Assembly: GCA_027924585.1 (NCBI GenBank)
Contig: BSBM01000643.1
Span: 17,904,501-17,968,500, forward strand
Source: Larix kaempferi
Taxonomy: Eukaryota > Streptophyta > Pinopsida > Pinales > Pinaceae
DNA length: 64,000 nt
Reading direction: 5' to 3'
The notes beneath the pieces are model-generated. The model was not told the origin of the DNA and did no database searches. It was given only the letters and a program-made list of their open reading frames with translations. The position numbers and the translations under genes were made by a program. Below are positions 1 to 11,754 of the stretch, in pieces (within the stretch, counting starts at the first letter, position 1; every line of letters begins with the position of its first letter).

Positions 1-46
1 TTGCTAAAATAGAGTAGACAAGTCCCTACACTATTTGTTGTTATCA
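1..46 (+). repeat. 3' end of a truncated 5' LTR, Ty3-like element 1
   Basis: These bases match the last bases of the LTR copies that end at 8846 and 11351, with the shared run AAAATAGAGTAGACAAGTCC and then CTATTTG-T/C-T and TTATCA. The match stops exactly at TTATCA, where a primer-like TTGGCGACTCCG follows, so this is the LTR/internal boundary. The rest of the 5' LTR lies outside the window, so its start and the left target-site duplication cannot be read. Confidence 0.8.
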
Positions 47-48
47 GA

Positions 49-63
49 TTGGCGACTCCGTGG
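49..63 (+). promoter_or_regulatory. Primer binding site of element 1
   Basis: TTGGCGACTCCGTGG begins two bases after the LTR end. This is the expected place and general form (starting TGG, complement of a tRNA CCA end) of a plant Ty3/gypsy minus-strand primer site. I do not assign the tRNA species. Confidence 0.6.
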
Positions 64-1856
64 CTTGAAATTTCTTGATATTTCATGATTTTTCTTCATA
101 TTTTGGTGCTAATCCTCCTTCAGATCTATTCATTTATGCTTTAAAGATATTTTCAAGACCCTAAGATCTAGCTGGAGAAGCTTAAGATCATCCTAAATAC
201 ACCTTTAATTCATCAAACTATCTCAATTTGCATTCAGATCTGAGTTTCTTGATGTTTGAGAGCTAGTCGCACTGTCCTTCTTAGTAGTTATGCGTGTTTA
301 ACTTCAAGCTATTGTTGTTCATCTGCGTATTACAATCTCCAATTCTGCGTGTTAAAGATTTTTCTAGCTATGCGTGAAATCTTTTAAATCTCAGCAATAA
401 GCGTTAAATATTTTTTTTTCTGTGCGTTTTCTTAAAGCTCTGCACGAATTTTCATTAATGCATCCAAGATCTCTTAACGTTGTGCGATAAATATCTCATA
501 ACTCTTCGTGTTTTCCTAAAACTCTTAACATTGTGGATGAGTGAATCGTAGATGAGTGCTAAAGCTCATAAAGATGAGTGAATCGTCCAGCTTCAAAATA
601 TGTCTATTTAGCTCTGCGTGGACCGTAGATGTTTACTCAGTCTTGCACCAATCGTAGATACCATTTTAAGATTTTAAAGAGCTTTAACCATGGTCTTAAG
701 CTTCTACCTCTACGCATGCAACCTTTAGTGATCTCTTGAATGTTGTGTTTATTGAATTTTGAGACACATTGCAAGAAATATAGGATACTTGAATCCATAG
801 CTTGGATCCCTTTGTCTTCCAGTCTGTTCCAGGACTTCCTGCAAATTGTATCAAACATTGCTGATAACAACTCTGGAGAACATCAAAATTTTCGTAAATG
901 ATGCATTTCTGGATTGAATTCCACAGTTTAAAATCTCAATCCATGGCGAGGAACGCATGAAGTCACAGATCTAAGATCCTAGGACTTGATCCGTCAACCT
1001 CCTGCAGTTCCCATGCATTCTGGCAATTGAAATTTTCTAAACCAACAGTAAATAGCCTGGTAGCAACACCAACGTGTTTGCAAACTGACACAGAATCCCT
1101 GTCAATACGAAGAAATTGATTGACACATGATCTTAGCATTGGAAACGTTATGACCTTAACTTCAGTTTTTCTTTGAATGTTGAATGCGGTTCGTTGAAAG
1201 ATGGTTTAAAGTTTGCATGAAATCATGTTTACAAAGAAAATATCCATTTAAAAACCGCGCCATAAAGAATACAATTCCAAACATGTATTAATCATTTTAA
1301 AAAAAAGTTTGCATAATTTGTATTAAAAAAGTTTGCATAGTTCGCATAATTTGGATTATAGTTTGCATAATTTGGATTAGAAAAGTTTTGCATAGTTGGG
1401 GTGACAATCTTTTTCTTTGGTTTAAAAAAAATTAGTTTATTTTTCCTTTTGAAAAAGTTTAGAAAATTTTTGAAATTTTTTGCTTAAATTGGATTAAATC
1501 TTTTTCATGAACCTTTAAAAGTAATCCAAGTTGCAATTTCTTTTTAAATTTTTCTTTAAATGTGTAATAAATATTTTTGCTTAAGACCCTATGCACATGC
1601 TTCTTGGAAACATTAAACCAAAAACCAATCAAAACCATATTAAAAAGATCATTTAACCACATTTGCAATGAAAAACAAACCTTGAACATCATATTGTGAG
1701 ATAACTTGACGATAATTTCTTTCCCAAAAACAGAAATTAACTTTCATTAGTTACATTTTGTTTTGGAGCTAGAATATTTTCGTAATCTGCATGCACAATT
1801 AGAGAGAGTTGCACCCCTAGAGTTCAGTTTTCTTGAGATATATTGTGTATGAGGCA
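64..1856 (+). other. Untranslated leader of element 1, first part
   Basis: No supported coding frame; the short open frames here have no recognisable content. The sequence is T-rich with scattered repeats of TGCGTG- and GTTTGCATAATT-like words (for example 290-640 and 1310-1390). Its place between primer site and gag makes it the 5' part of a leader about 3.3 kb long. Long leaders are known in the Tat/Ogre branch of plant Ty3 elements. Confidence 0.5.
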
Positions 1857-2246
1857 CCATATCCTCTTAACTCGCACCCTATGGTGATCTTGCGAATGAG
1901 AAAGTGTATCTCTCTTGTAATAGTTTAGGAGTTGATTTTTTCAAAGAATCTTATATCAAGCCACTGTATCCTCTTCACTCGCACCTTATGGTGACCTTGT
2001 GAATGACAAAGTGAATCTCACTTGTAACAAAGTAGATTTAATTTTCGCATACTGTTTTTCAAGCCATCGTATCCTCTTCACTTGGGCCTTATGGCGATCT
2101 TGTGAATGAGAAAGTGGATCTCACTTGTAACAGTTTAGAATTTAATTCATAAGCATTCCAAAGGGCTCTGTGTATTCTCTTCACTTGGGCCTTATGGTGA
2201 TCTTGTGAATGAGAAACATGGATCCCCCATGTAATAGAATTAGATT
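1857..2246 (+). repeat. Four tandem ~105 bp repeats in the leader of element 1
   Basis: Four units begin with TAT(C/T)CTCTT at about 1860, 1967, 2070 and 2172, so the period is 102 to 107 bp. Each unit shares about 65 bp: TATCCTCTTCACTCG, then CCTTATGGTGATCTTG, then TGAATGAGAAAGTG, then CTCACTTGTAA. The remaining 40 bp of each unit diverge. No long frame runs through them, so they are probably non-coding leader repeats. Confidence 0.8.
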
Positions 2247-3359
2247 CATGTTTACTTGAGATATCTGTTTGGGTTACATTGGTCTTTACACATCAATCAT
2301 TATCCATATTTCAAAAAAAAAAAAAAAAAAACTATGCATGAACATACAAAATCTACTAGAAATTTTGCATGTTTAAAAACAACTCATGAACCTCTAACTC
2401 TTCCTTAATTTAGAATATTCATCGAATTGAAAGGTAGAGTAGTGAGCATTTTGCATTGTTTGGTTCATTTTTCTATTTTCGAGTCAAAACACCACCAGTT
2501 TCACTTTCACTCCTAAAATTAAGCAAACTACCCTTAAAATTGGTGCTTAATCTAAAATTGACAAACTTTTGATTTTCATATCACCAACAAGTTTAGGTTA
2601 GTGCCCTGGATTAGGTTTGGAGTATTAACACTCCTGGGCTGCAAAAATTTGAAACTAGCATTGATTAAAGAGAGTAAATCCATTAGTAGCAAAAATGCTT
2701 TTCGGGAAAGTGCTTCTGAAACATGCGTCAAGAACGAGGTCAATCTAGATAAGTAAGAGTGGTTCCCCCTTCTTTCTTATTTAGTGGGACATGAGCTTAT
2801 CGAGGAGATTCTATGTTCAGTGACAAGTCCTTGGGGTGACATCACTGTTTCTAGAGTTTCTAGTTATGAGAGTTGTCTTCAACTTACAACTGTTCCACCC
2901 GACCATCGATTGTGAAGTGGTAACGTTAGTGGCTATTCCTAGGATATCACATATGCTATTGTGAGTGGGAAACACTTGCAATACCTGAGACAGACTTTGG
3001 AACTTTTATTCGTTGGGAGGGTGATTGGTCAGGAACCAGCGCTTGCACCTTTGGCGATTAAAGTTTATTGTAATTATTTCTCATACCTTCGCTTCTAGCA
3101 ATTGTTTGAGGCTTGAGATCCCTCAGTAGCTACTAGTTTCGAAAGGCCCTCCAATCCATCTTTTCACTGAGCTTTGTCTCTTTGGAAAAGTAATTTTTCT
3201 ACTTGGATCTACAGGACTTTTTACTGTGTGGACACTTTTTATTTTTTGAGTCTAAACTGCCTTAGGATTGTTTGATTCTATTTTAAACATATCCTTTTAT
3301 CAACTTCTTAGAAGTGGCTACTCTTCAGATCCACTAGTCATAGTGGCAGCAAGGTGAGT
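2247..3359 (+). other. Untranslated leader of element 1, second part
   Basis: No supported gene. An 18-base poly(A) run lies near 2313-2330. The following sequence has no long frame and leads into gag. I see nothing else that can be named. Confidence 0.45.
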
Positions 3360-5577
3360 CACCAAAAATTGAAGGCCCTGCTACATTGCAGAGATAGACA
3401 CAAAAACCGCATACTAATGACTTGGAAATAGAACTGATTTTAAACTCAACTAATAGTACTCGAGAAGAACAACATCACATCAACCTTGAATATTCATTAT
3501 CACATCACGAACTGAATACAGACATAGTTGATGATCTTACTCTAGTTGAAATTGAAACATTTAAAAACACACAAATGCTCATGTAATTCCACCTTTGATG
3601 AGTCTTTCAAAACCAATTGTACTTACTATTCATGAGTCACTGGGTGATATCAAACCTCTTTTTGAAAGTTTGAATGACATGCAAAATTCAACAAATGACC
3701 CTATGGCTTCATCAGGAGCACAACGGACTACATCGTCTCAACATCAAATAGTTGTTGGAGGTAGCAATACTTCCAATTTGGCCTCTACATCAATCCCAAC
3801 AGTTAGTATACTTGTTAGTAGCACAAGTTCAACCAGCACTTCAGTGCCAGTTGGTACAGTTTCAGGTTCCAATCCTGAAAGTACATCCACTTCGTCTGCA
3901 AGAATCCCTATTGAAGGGTGTGCCTTACCAAACATGGGTTTTCCATATGGTTCGGCTAATCAAGGTCAACACACACAAGGAGTAAACCAAAATCCTCTTG
4001 GTATGCCTAACACTTGTCCAAATTCTACTTCTGGGGGAAACCCTTCACCATGGAATGGTAATATTCCTGGCGGAAGCAATGAACCATGGAACATTTATGC
4101 CAATTGGGGTTATGCTCCTCAGATTAGTGGAAATGCCCCGAGGGGTTATCCTCCGACTTATCCTAGCATAATGCCTAGCGGAAATCCACCTATCAACCCC
4201 ATCCCACAATGGAATGGGGAGGTTCCAGGAAGTAACCACTCTTTTTGGGAACCACCTTCGCAAGGAGGAAATCAACCTTCGAATGCTTATCTAAGATAAG
4301 GAAACAATCAATGGTTTGGTCAGATTCTGGAAAGTAACCAATATTTTTGGGGCCTACCTCCGCAAGGGGGCAATCCATCCATCCATCTTGTTCCACCATG
4401 GAATGGAAAACATTCAAGAAGTAACCAACTTTTTTGGATTCCATCTTCGCAAGGAGGCAATCACCCTTGGAACACATATCCAAACCAAGGAAACAATCAA
4501 TGGAGTGGTCCAGTTCCAACTAGTAACCAATCTAACAGGGGACCAACCCCACAAGGGGGAAATACACCCACGAATCCCAACCAACAATGGAGTGGTAATG
4601 TTCCACCAAATAACCAACCTTATTGGAACATACCTCCGCAAGGGGGCAATCCATACATGCAACCTAGTTCACAATGTTCTGGGCAACATCCAGGCAATAA
4701 CCAATCCTTTTGGATGCAACCGACACAAGGAGGTAACCCCTCTTGGAATTATTTTCAATCCCAAGGACCACATCAATGGAGTGGCCAAGTTCTATAAAGT
4801 AACCAATCTTTTTTGGGCCTAACCCTGCAAGGGGGAAATCCAACCATTAACCCCATTCCGCAATGGAGTGGTCAGCTTCTAGGAAGTAACCAATATTTTT
4901 GGAACCAACCTACGAGACCTGTGTTTGATCCACCTAGGCTTCCACATGGACCTCATGTCAATGGTATGATGGATTCCGTCAACCATCTTGAACAGATTAC
5001 CCCACATTTGGGACAAGTTTCTATTCAGAATTGGCAGCCCACAGCTGGCCAAGAAATGCAGGAACCTGCTAATCCTTCCAACAATTCTAACATCCTCATA
5101 GTCTCATCCATAGACCTTAGAGGAAAGAAGAATAAGTACAAGGGTAAGCAAAGTGCTAATCCTTCCCATAATTCTAAAATCCTTATAGTCGAGTCCAAAG
5201 ACCATAGGGAAAAGAAGAAGAAATACAAGAGTATGAAAAATGCAAACTCTGGGAAAATAGATGTACCAACTATGCTTCAATGCAGTGGGAAACAACAACC
5301 CATTTTTTTGACACCGGTACCCCCGCCAGGGGGAAACCATCCAACCCCCCCACAATGGGGCAGTGATCCTAATGGAAATGTATTCATGTGTGATCATGAG
5401 ATGAACATTCAAACAAGACTTGATTCTTATGAATTCTCTCCTAGTACATCGGATCAATCGGAATCACAGTCAAGTGGTTATCTCTACATTGAGAAACCAG
5501 CCATAGACTTAGTACCATACCCCCCTAAAGGTGTTCTACGTAGATCAATGCATAATCCTAACACACGAGCTGCGTAG
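3360..5577 (+). pseudogene. Decayed gag of Ty3-like element 1, with internal protein repeat
   Basis: The first strong open stretch starts at ATG 3595-3597 and runs to a TAA at 4297-4299. Coding-like sequence rich in E, N and H is visible upstream from about 3360 in a shifted frame, so the true start is probably earlier. The middle (about 4020-4910) is a degenerate repeat of 28 to 34 residues built around PQGGNP, P-WNG/WSG and GSNQ-FW. Frameshifts inside it move the frame before it returns at 4813. The C-terminal part (4900-5577) is basic, with several KKK stretches, and ends at a TAG that interrupts a frame continuing into the protease. The G/N/P/Q/W-rich composition and position between leader and protease support a gag role. 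No zinc knuckle is visible. Confidence 0.65.
4225..4910 (+). repeat. ~93 bp tandem repeat inside gag of element 1
   Basis: At least seven units carry AGTAACCA or AATAACCA followed by a TTTTTGG- or TTATTGG-like word and CCNCAAGGGGGNAA. The markers lie near 4231, 4332, 4418, 4518, 4609, 4697, 4798 and 4888. Spacing varies from about 86 to 101 bp, and departures from multiples of three explain the frame changes. In frame the unit reads about GSNQ-FW-PPQGGNP-NPIPQWSG. Confidence 0.8.
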
Positions 5578-6171
5578 AATGGTAATGTTCTTGAGGACCT
5601 AGCTCAAGTACCATGTGCCATGTCGGCCTTGGAGGTATTGCAATATCATTCTGTGCAAAGAAATGAACTATTTTCTACCATTGGTGCTGTTGATCCATCC
5701 AATGAGACTTTGATCACATCAGACATAGACCATTCAATATGTAGGATCCTTTCCGAAGTTGCTTTTCAGATTAAAGTAATGACTCATGGTAAGAACATCT
5801 GTCTAACCATAGTGGATGAAGGGACCTCAGCTTGTGTAATGTCATTTAAATGTTGGAAAGCATTTGGATCACCCCTATCTGTCATAGAAGTTTCAAACCA
5901 AGCTACTCAAATAGCTTCGGAAGATGTGGATCAAAATCTTCCCTTGATGGAGGAATATGATTCGGTTACCTGGCCCATTTGGGCTGTGAGATCTCCCAGC
6001 TCACATGACTTCTTGGATTACATTTTATCATCAAATGAAGATACCCTTCAAGTTCTAAACATTTTGTTTCACCCACCTAAGGACATCTTTTGTGGGGCCA
6101 CTGGGATCATAATTGGATTAACTCTACCTAAGTATAGGAGCATGATCTGCATGTTCCTCGATCTGATCTAG
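5578..6171 (+). pseudogene. Retropepsin-type protease of element 1 (Tat/Ogre-like)
   Basis: The frame is the same as the end of gag and is cut from it only by TAG 5575-5577, possibly a former CAG. Just after the stop comes LAQVPCAMSALEVLQ, and further on VDEGTSACVMSFKCWKAFGSP begins. From memory, this pair of motifs marks the protease of Tat/Ogre-like plant Ty3 elements, where the active Asp lies in a D-E-G form. The role would be to cut the gag-pol polyprotein. The frame reaches a TAG at 6169-6171 and no reverse transcriptase follows, so the element could not copy itself unaided. Confidence 0.7.
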
Positions 6172-8043
6172 TATATTTGGAAGCTTGCATATAGGTTTAG
6201 ACCATCTCTTTGTGAAGATGCATTTGAACATTTTCCAACCCAAACTTGCCATAGGGTCGAACCTGTTGGAAATTGGTGGGTCAGCCCTTCATATCTGTAT
6301 TTTACACCATTCCGACATAAGAGCCTACTGAACATGGGACACCCTAGCCAGCACCCCATTTCCATTTTGGTGCCCATGTTAAGTTATTCTCATAGGCCCG
6401 GGAGCCCTATTAGTCCCATCATGACTTGGAGTTTGAGACCACATATTTCGCTTTCATTCATTTCTGACCATATCCTGATGGGCTCCCAATTTTTTGTCAT
6501 TTTACATAAGCTTGTGTTAAAATATCCACTTGAACATCCGTGCAAACTGCTTCATTGCTTATTGCTTATGTTGCTTATTTGCTTGTGTAGTCACTTTCTA
6601 TTACAATATTCCTATAAACCATTGCTTCTATATATTTGACCCATGCCCATGGAGGAAACATTTGTAAGAGTGTACATAACTAGCTCAGCCCTTGTTCGCA
6701 ATATGGATCTTTGCCTTGGCCTGACGCATGCCCTTGAGACACTCGTTTCCTTTAATGTATCATAGCATGCTTTATTCTTTTTTCAAGCTAATAAATGAAA
6801 AAGGTTATAAAAAAATTAGAAAACACAAAAATCCAAAAAGGGAGAGACTTGAATCACTTCATATTATAAATTTCGAAGAAAATGGCAACAATCAGTCCTT
6901 GTCTCCCTTGAACACGGCACATAATATTGTATCCGTTGTCAGTACACCATCTGCATTTGCCTTAGGAAACTGTACCAATATTTTGAACAGATCTCCACCA
7001 ATGGGTTATCCTTCCCGTCACCAATGGACATTTTGTTAATGCATCTGGCATTAGCTGATTTCATTAAGGTCGGTTACTCAAAGTCCTATGTTGCCAAGTG
7101 TCCATTCTGCATCGTGTTATGTGTTCAAGGGAAGTCCAAACCGAGTCGGCCATTCCTCAAATATTCTTGACCAATCATGTCGACCTTCCTTGTGTTAATA
7201 TACAGTGTTGGATCTTGCAGTTCTACCAAATTATATCAGACTATTGATCTTTGTTTCGTATCGGTTGATGTGGGATGCATTAGTGCCCTCCTTATGATGG
7301 ATCTATTCCTATCGACATCAAATCATCATCTAGGACATGGATCTAGAAACCGAAGAGTACCTTGGATCTTGCAGTCATTAGTGACAGTTTTCCTCGCAAA
7401 TTACAATGGGTATACATCAATGACGCCTGATTGTTTGATTCTACAAGTGTTCAACTTCAGAACATCTATTCACACTTGTTAGTTTGTACTCAGTACCTTA
7501 GAGTCCATCATCATTATCGGTGGGTCTCTTCGCATCTGTTAACGGTATACATCAATGACTGGTAATCAGATGGTGTTTTATTATGCTCAACATAAAATCA
7601 CTTATTCGCATGATATAAACTCGTACTATCATCGGTTTGTATTGAAGACCTTGGGAAAAACAGTTGTATCACTCATCAATGCACTGCCCGAGCTGCGCAA
7701 CATTAGACTGCCATGTCAGAAGTTTGATAAAGAATTTGTTCTTGCACTCATCAAAGTGCATGTTTACACTTCTGAAAAATTTACTTTTGACATGGATCCA
7801 CTATGTATTGTTCGTGGCCATGCTTGTTTACTGTTGAGCATGGGTATGCCCGCCTCAGAAAGATATTATATATTTGAGAAATTGTTATGTTTTGCAGGTG
7901 TGATCCTCAATCCTGCACCCATGATTTTTTCATTTCCTCACCCTTACTTTGAACGATAAAGAGTATCAGTATACAGAGTATAAAATTCAGTAATGTATTT
8001 TGGCCCTTAGCTCTGCTTCAGACCTCACACATTATGGGGCATC
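6172..8043 (+). other. Internal 3' region of element 1, reverse transcriptase and integrase absent
   Basis: The protease frame stays open after its stop to about 6639 but has no recognisable pol motif. From 6364 this region is also present in the second tandem copy at 8863-10548. Two frames survive in both copies (7177-7482 and 7555-7959 in the first). Their protein differences between copies (about 13 of 128 residues in the second frame) clearly outnumber silent ones, so I do not think they are constrained proteins. It is most likely the non-coding stretch before the 3' LTR. Confidence 0.5.
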
Positions 8044-8846
8044 TGTTAACAATCAAATTAACACCCCTAGTCATGTGACAGAAGAAACACATTTTTACTA
8101 TGTGCTTGCAACATGAAGATAGAACACAAGTACATTCAGAGACGAATCCTCTTTGATATAATCATTTCTCCCATAAATGGAAGGATTAGGTGAAGAAAGT
8201 AAGAACCTAAAGAGATCAAGTTCAGTGATTGAACCACTCATAAAAGTCCAAAACTAAGCTACACCAATCAAAAAGTGAAGAGAAATGCATTAATTGTGCT
8301 TAAAGTATGTTAAGTTGTGCAAAAAGCCTAAAAAACTATGGAAAAGTGGGTTTTTAAGTGAAAATAGTAAAAAAAACATGAAAATGGACAATCCCACATT
8401 GAAAAGAGAAACTTGAGAGCACAATTCACAATGTTATATAAGAAAGGTATTTGGGGCATTGTAAATGGGAAAAGGAAGAGAAAAGGCATGCTGGAGAGAT
8501 TATGAAGGAGGAGGAAAAACTCAATTTCTTCAAAAGCAAGGGTGGAGGAAGGAAAGCTCATGGCAATGGGGGAGGGATTCACACCAAGATCCATGGTAAG
8601 GATGTACCTCTTCATTGTTTTAATATGAATTGATTCAAGTTTCTACCATTTAAGAGTTTGAATTTTGCTTATCATGTATGATTTTAATTCTCAAATGGCT
8701 TTAGATCTTCATGAATTTTTTATGAATGAATGTAGATATTAAGAAGCTTGTAATAATATTTTCATTTGCTGACATAGAAGCTCACAACTTCTTAGTAAAA
8801 TATCTAAAATAGAGTAGATAAGTCCGTACACTATTTGCTATTATCA
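8044..8846 (+). repeat. 3' LTR of element 1, first copy (803 bp)
   Basis: It starts TGTTAACAATC just after the purine-rich ATTATGGGGCATC and ends TTATCA, so it has TG...CA termini. Its end matches the LTR end at 1-46. The copy at 10549-11351 is also 803 bp. A TATA box (TATATAAG, 8435-8442) lies about 390 bp in, followed by the presumed R region. Confidence 0.8.
8435..8442 (+). promoter_or_regulatory. TATA box of the element 1 LTR
   Basis: TATATAAG in the middle of the LTR is the likely core promoter. The second LTR copy has TATATACG at the same place (about 10940-10947), so its TATA box is damaged. Confidence 0.5.
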
Positions 8847-8862
8847 CTTTGTATTGGTGCTT

Positions 8863-11370
8863 ATTTTGGTTCCCATGCTAAGTTATTCTCATAGGCCTGA
8901 GAGCCCTATTAGTCCCATCATGACTTGGAGTTTGAGACCACATATTTCTGTTTCATTCATTTCTGACCATATCCTGATGGGATCCCAATTTTTTGTCATT
9001 TTACATAAGCTTGTGTTAAAATATCCACTTAAACATCCGTGCAAGCTGCTTATGTTGCTTATTTTCTTGTGCAGTCACTTTCTATTACAAAATGCCTATA
9101 AACCATTGCTTCTATATATTTGACCCACGCCCATGGAGGAAACATTTGTAAGAGTGTACATAACTGGCTCAACCCTTTTTCGCAATATGGATCTTTGTCT
9201 TGGCCTAACCCATGCCCTTGACATTTAGGCGCATGCCCTTGAGACACTCGTTTCCTCTAATGTATCATAGCATGCTTTATTCTTTTTTCAAGCTAATAAA
9301 TGAAAAAGGTTATAAAAAAATTAGAAAACACAAAAATCCAAAAAGGGAGAGACTTGAATCACTTCATATTATAAACTTCGAAGAAAATGGCAACAATCAG
9401 TCCTTGTCTCGCTTGAACACGGCACATAATATTGTATCCGCTATTAGTACACCATCTGCATTTTCCTTAGGAAACTGTACCAATATTTTGAATAGATCTC
9501 CACCAATGGGTTATCCTTCCCGTCACCAATGGACCTTTCGTTAATGCATCTGGCATTAGCGGATTTCATTAAGGTCGGTTACTTAAAGTCCTATGTTGCC
9601 AAGTGTCCATTTTGCATCGTGTTATGTGTTCAAGGGAAGTCCAAACCGAGTCAACCATTCCTCAAATGTTCCTGACCAATCATGTCAACCTTCCTTGTGT
9701 TAATATACAGTATTGGATCTTGCAATTCTACCAAATTATATCAGACTATTGATCTTTGTTTCGTATCGGTTGATGTGGGATGCATTAGTGCCCTCCTTAC
9801 GATGGATCTATTCCTATCGACATTAAATCATCATCTAGGACATAGATCTAGAAACCCAAGAGTACCTTGGATCTTGCAGTCATTAGTGGCAGGTTTCCTT
9901 GCAAATTACAATGGGTATACATCAATGACCCCTGATTGTTTGATTCTACAAGTGTTCGACTTCAGAACATCTATTCACACTTGTTAGTTTCTACTCAATA
10001 CCTTAGAGTCCATCATCATTATCGATGGGTCTCTTCGCATCTGTTAACGGTATACATCAATGACCGGTAATTAGATCGTGTTTTATTATGCTCGACATCA
10101 AATCACTTATTCGCATGATATAAACTCGTACTATCATCGGTTTGTATTGAAGACCTTGGGAAAAAGAGTTGTATCATTCATCGATGCACTACCCGAGCTG
10201 CGCAACATTAGACTGCCATGTCAGAAGTTCGATAAAGACTTTATTCTCGCACTCATCAAAGTGCAAGTTTACACTTCTGAAAATTTTACTTTTGACATGG
10301 ATCCACAATGTATTGTTCGTGGCCATGCTTGTTTACTGTTGAGCATGGGTATGCCCGCCTCAGAAAGATATTATATATTTGAGAAATTGTTATGTTTTGT
10401 AGGTGTGATCCTCAATCCTGTGCCCATGATTTTTTCCTTTCCTCACCCTTGCTTTGAACGATAAAGAGTATCAGTATACAGAGTATAAAATTCAGTAATG
10501 TATTTCGGCCCTTACCTCTGCTTCAGACCTCACACATTATGGAGCATCTATTAACAATTAAATTAACACCCCTAGTCATGTGACAGAAGAAGCAGATTTT
10601 TACTATGCACCCGCAACATGAAGACAGAACACAAGTATATTCAGAGACAAATCCTCTCTGATATAATCGCTTCTCTCATAAATGGAAGGATTAGGTGAAG
10701 AAAGTAAGAACCTAAAGAGATCAAGTTCAGTGATTGAACCACTCATAAAAGGTCCAAAACTAAGCTACACCAATCAAAAAGTGAAGAGAAATGCATTAAT
10801 TGTGCTTAAAATATGCTAAGTTGTGCAAAAAGCCTAAAAAACTATGGAAAAGTGGGTTTTTAAGTGAAAATAGTAAAAAAACATGAAAATGGACAATCCC
10901 ACATTAAAAAGAGAAACTTGAGAGCACACTTCCCAATGCTATATACGAAATGAATTTGGGGCATTGTAAAGGGGAAAAGGAAGAGCAAAGGCATGCTGGA
11001 GAGATTATGAAGGAGGAGAAAAAGCTCAATTTCTTCAAAAACAAGGGTAGAGGAAGGAAAACTCATGGCAATGGGAGAGGGATTCACACCAAGATCCATG
11101 GTAAGGATGTACCTCTTCATTGTTTTAATATGAATTGATTCAAGCTTCTACCATTTAAGAGTTTGAATTTTGCTTATCATGTATGATTTTAATTCTCAAA
11201 TGGCTTTAGATCTTCATGAATTTTTTATGAATGAATGTAGATATTAAGAAGCTTGTAATAATATTTTTATTTTCTGACATAGAAGCTCACAACTTCTTAG
11301 TAAAATATCTAAAATAGAGTAGACAAGTCCGTACACTATTTGCTATTATCACTTTGTATTGGTGCTTATT
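8863..11370 (+). repeat. Tandem duplication unit, copy 2
   Basis: It matches 6364-8865 with a few percent substitutions, a 15 bp deletion near 9050 and an insertion of about 20 bp near 9222. The same 19 bp lie after both LTR copies. No primer site follows the first LTR, so this is a genomic duplication, not a second insertion. Confidence 0.85.
10549..11351 (+). repeat. 3' LTR of element 1, second copy (803 bp)
   Basis: It aligns with 8044-8846 over the full 803 bp. The start is TATTAACAATT, so the terminal TG has become TA, and the end is TTATCA. It was made by the tandem duplication, not by reverse transcription. Confidence 0.8.
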
Positions 11371-11531
11371 CTATCTCTGAAGAAGTTGCGGGGTTTTTCA
11401 CCTTCTTGGTTTTCCCCAGTGAAATGTTTTGTGTCTCTTGTCTCTTGTCTCTTATGCTTGATATGTTGTACATGTTGTTCTTTCAGTTAAGATCCTAGAT
11501 CAGATTCAATTAAAATGCTGAAAAATTAACA
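11371..11531. other. Unassigned spacer after element 1
   Basis: No gene seen. It contains GGGGTTTTTCACC, CTTGGTTTTCCCC and a CTCTTGTCTCTTGTCTCTTATG stretch that recall LTR ends, but I found no partner copy in the window. Confidence 0.3.
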
Positions 11532-11603
11532 GTTGGATGCATAATTTAATTTTGGATCTAGTGAGTACATACACTGCACACTTTAGGACCCCACCCCACA
11601 AAA

Positions 11604-11640
<37 letters not shown>

Positions 11641-11754
11641 ACTTTCAAATAACGTGTTTTTTTAATGTATTTCTTATTTTTCATAGGGTAGGGTCCCTCA
11701 AAAGTATGTAGAGTGGATACTCGTTGGATGCAGAATTTAATTTCGCATCCAACG
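11532..11754. mobile_element. MITE-like foldback element with (TA)n core
   Basis: The left arm (11532-11597) begins GTTGGATGC and ends ACCCCACCCC. The right arm (11685-11754) is its imperfect reverse complement, beginning AGGGTAGGGTCCCTC and ending GCATCCAAC. The loop holds the (TA)n run. The arms are about 70 bp with mismatches. I could not define a target-site duplication, so classification as a MITE is inference. Confidence 0.5.
11607..11638. repeat. (TA)n microsatellite
   Basis: An uninterrupted alternating TA run of about 31 bases in the loop of the foldback element. Confidence 0.9.

Larger units (their letters stand above)
6364..8865 (+). repeat. Tandem duplication unit, copy 1 (2.5 kb, includes 3' LTR)
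   Basis: The unit begins ATTTTGGTGCCCATG and ends 19 bp beyond the LTR with CTTTGTATTGGTGCTTATT. It is repeated directly at 8863-11370 with an offset of 2499 to 2505 bp. Bases at the junction (ATTTT) are shared by both ends, so a short microhomology may have mediated the event. Confidence 0.85.

Noticed and set aside
7177-7959. Two open frames conserved in both tandem copies (also at 9682-9987 and 10078-10464), possibly genes
   Set aside because: Protein differences between copies outnumber silent differences and no motif is recognisable; conservation is explained by recent duplication.
8451-8633. Small lysine-rich frame present in both LTR copies as a gene
   Set aside because: It lies in the R/U5 part of an LTR and is explained by LTR sequence; no other support.
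8044-11351. Two LTR copies read as two independent insertions
   Set aside because: Both are followed by the same 19 bp, no primer site lies after the first, and the duplicated block includes the internal region.
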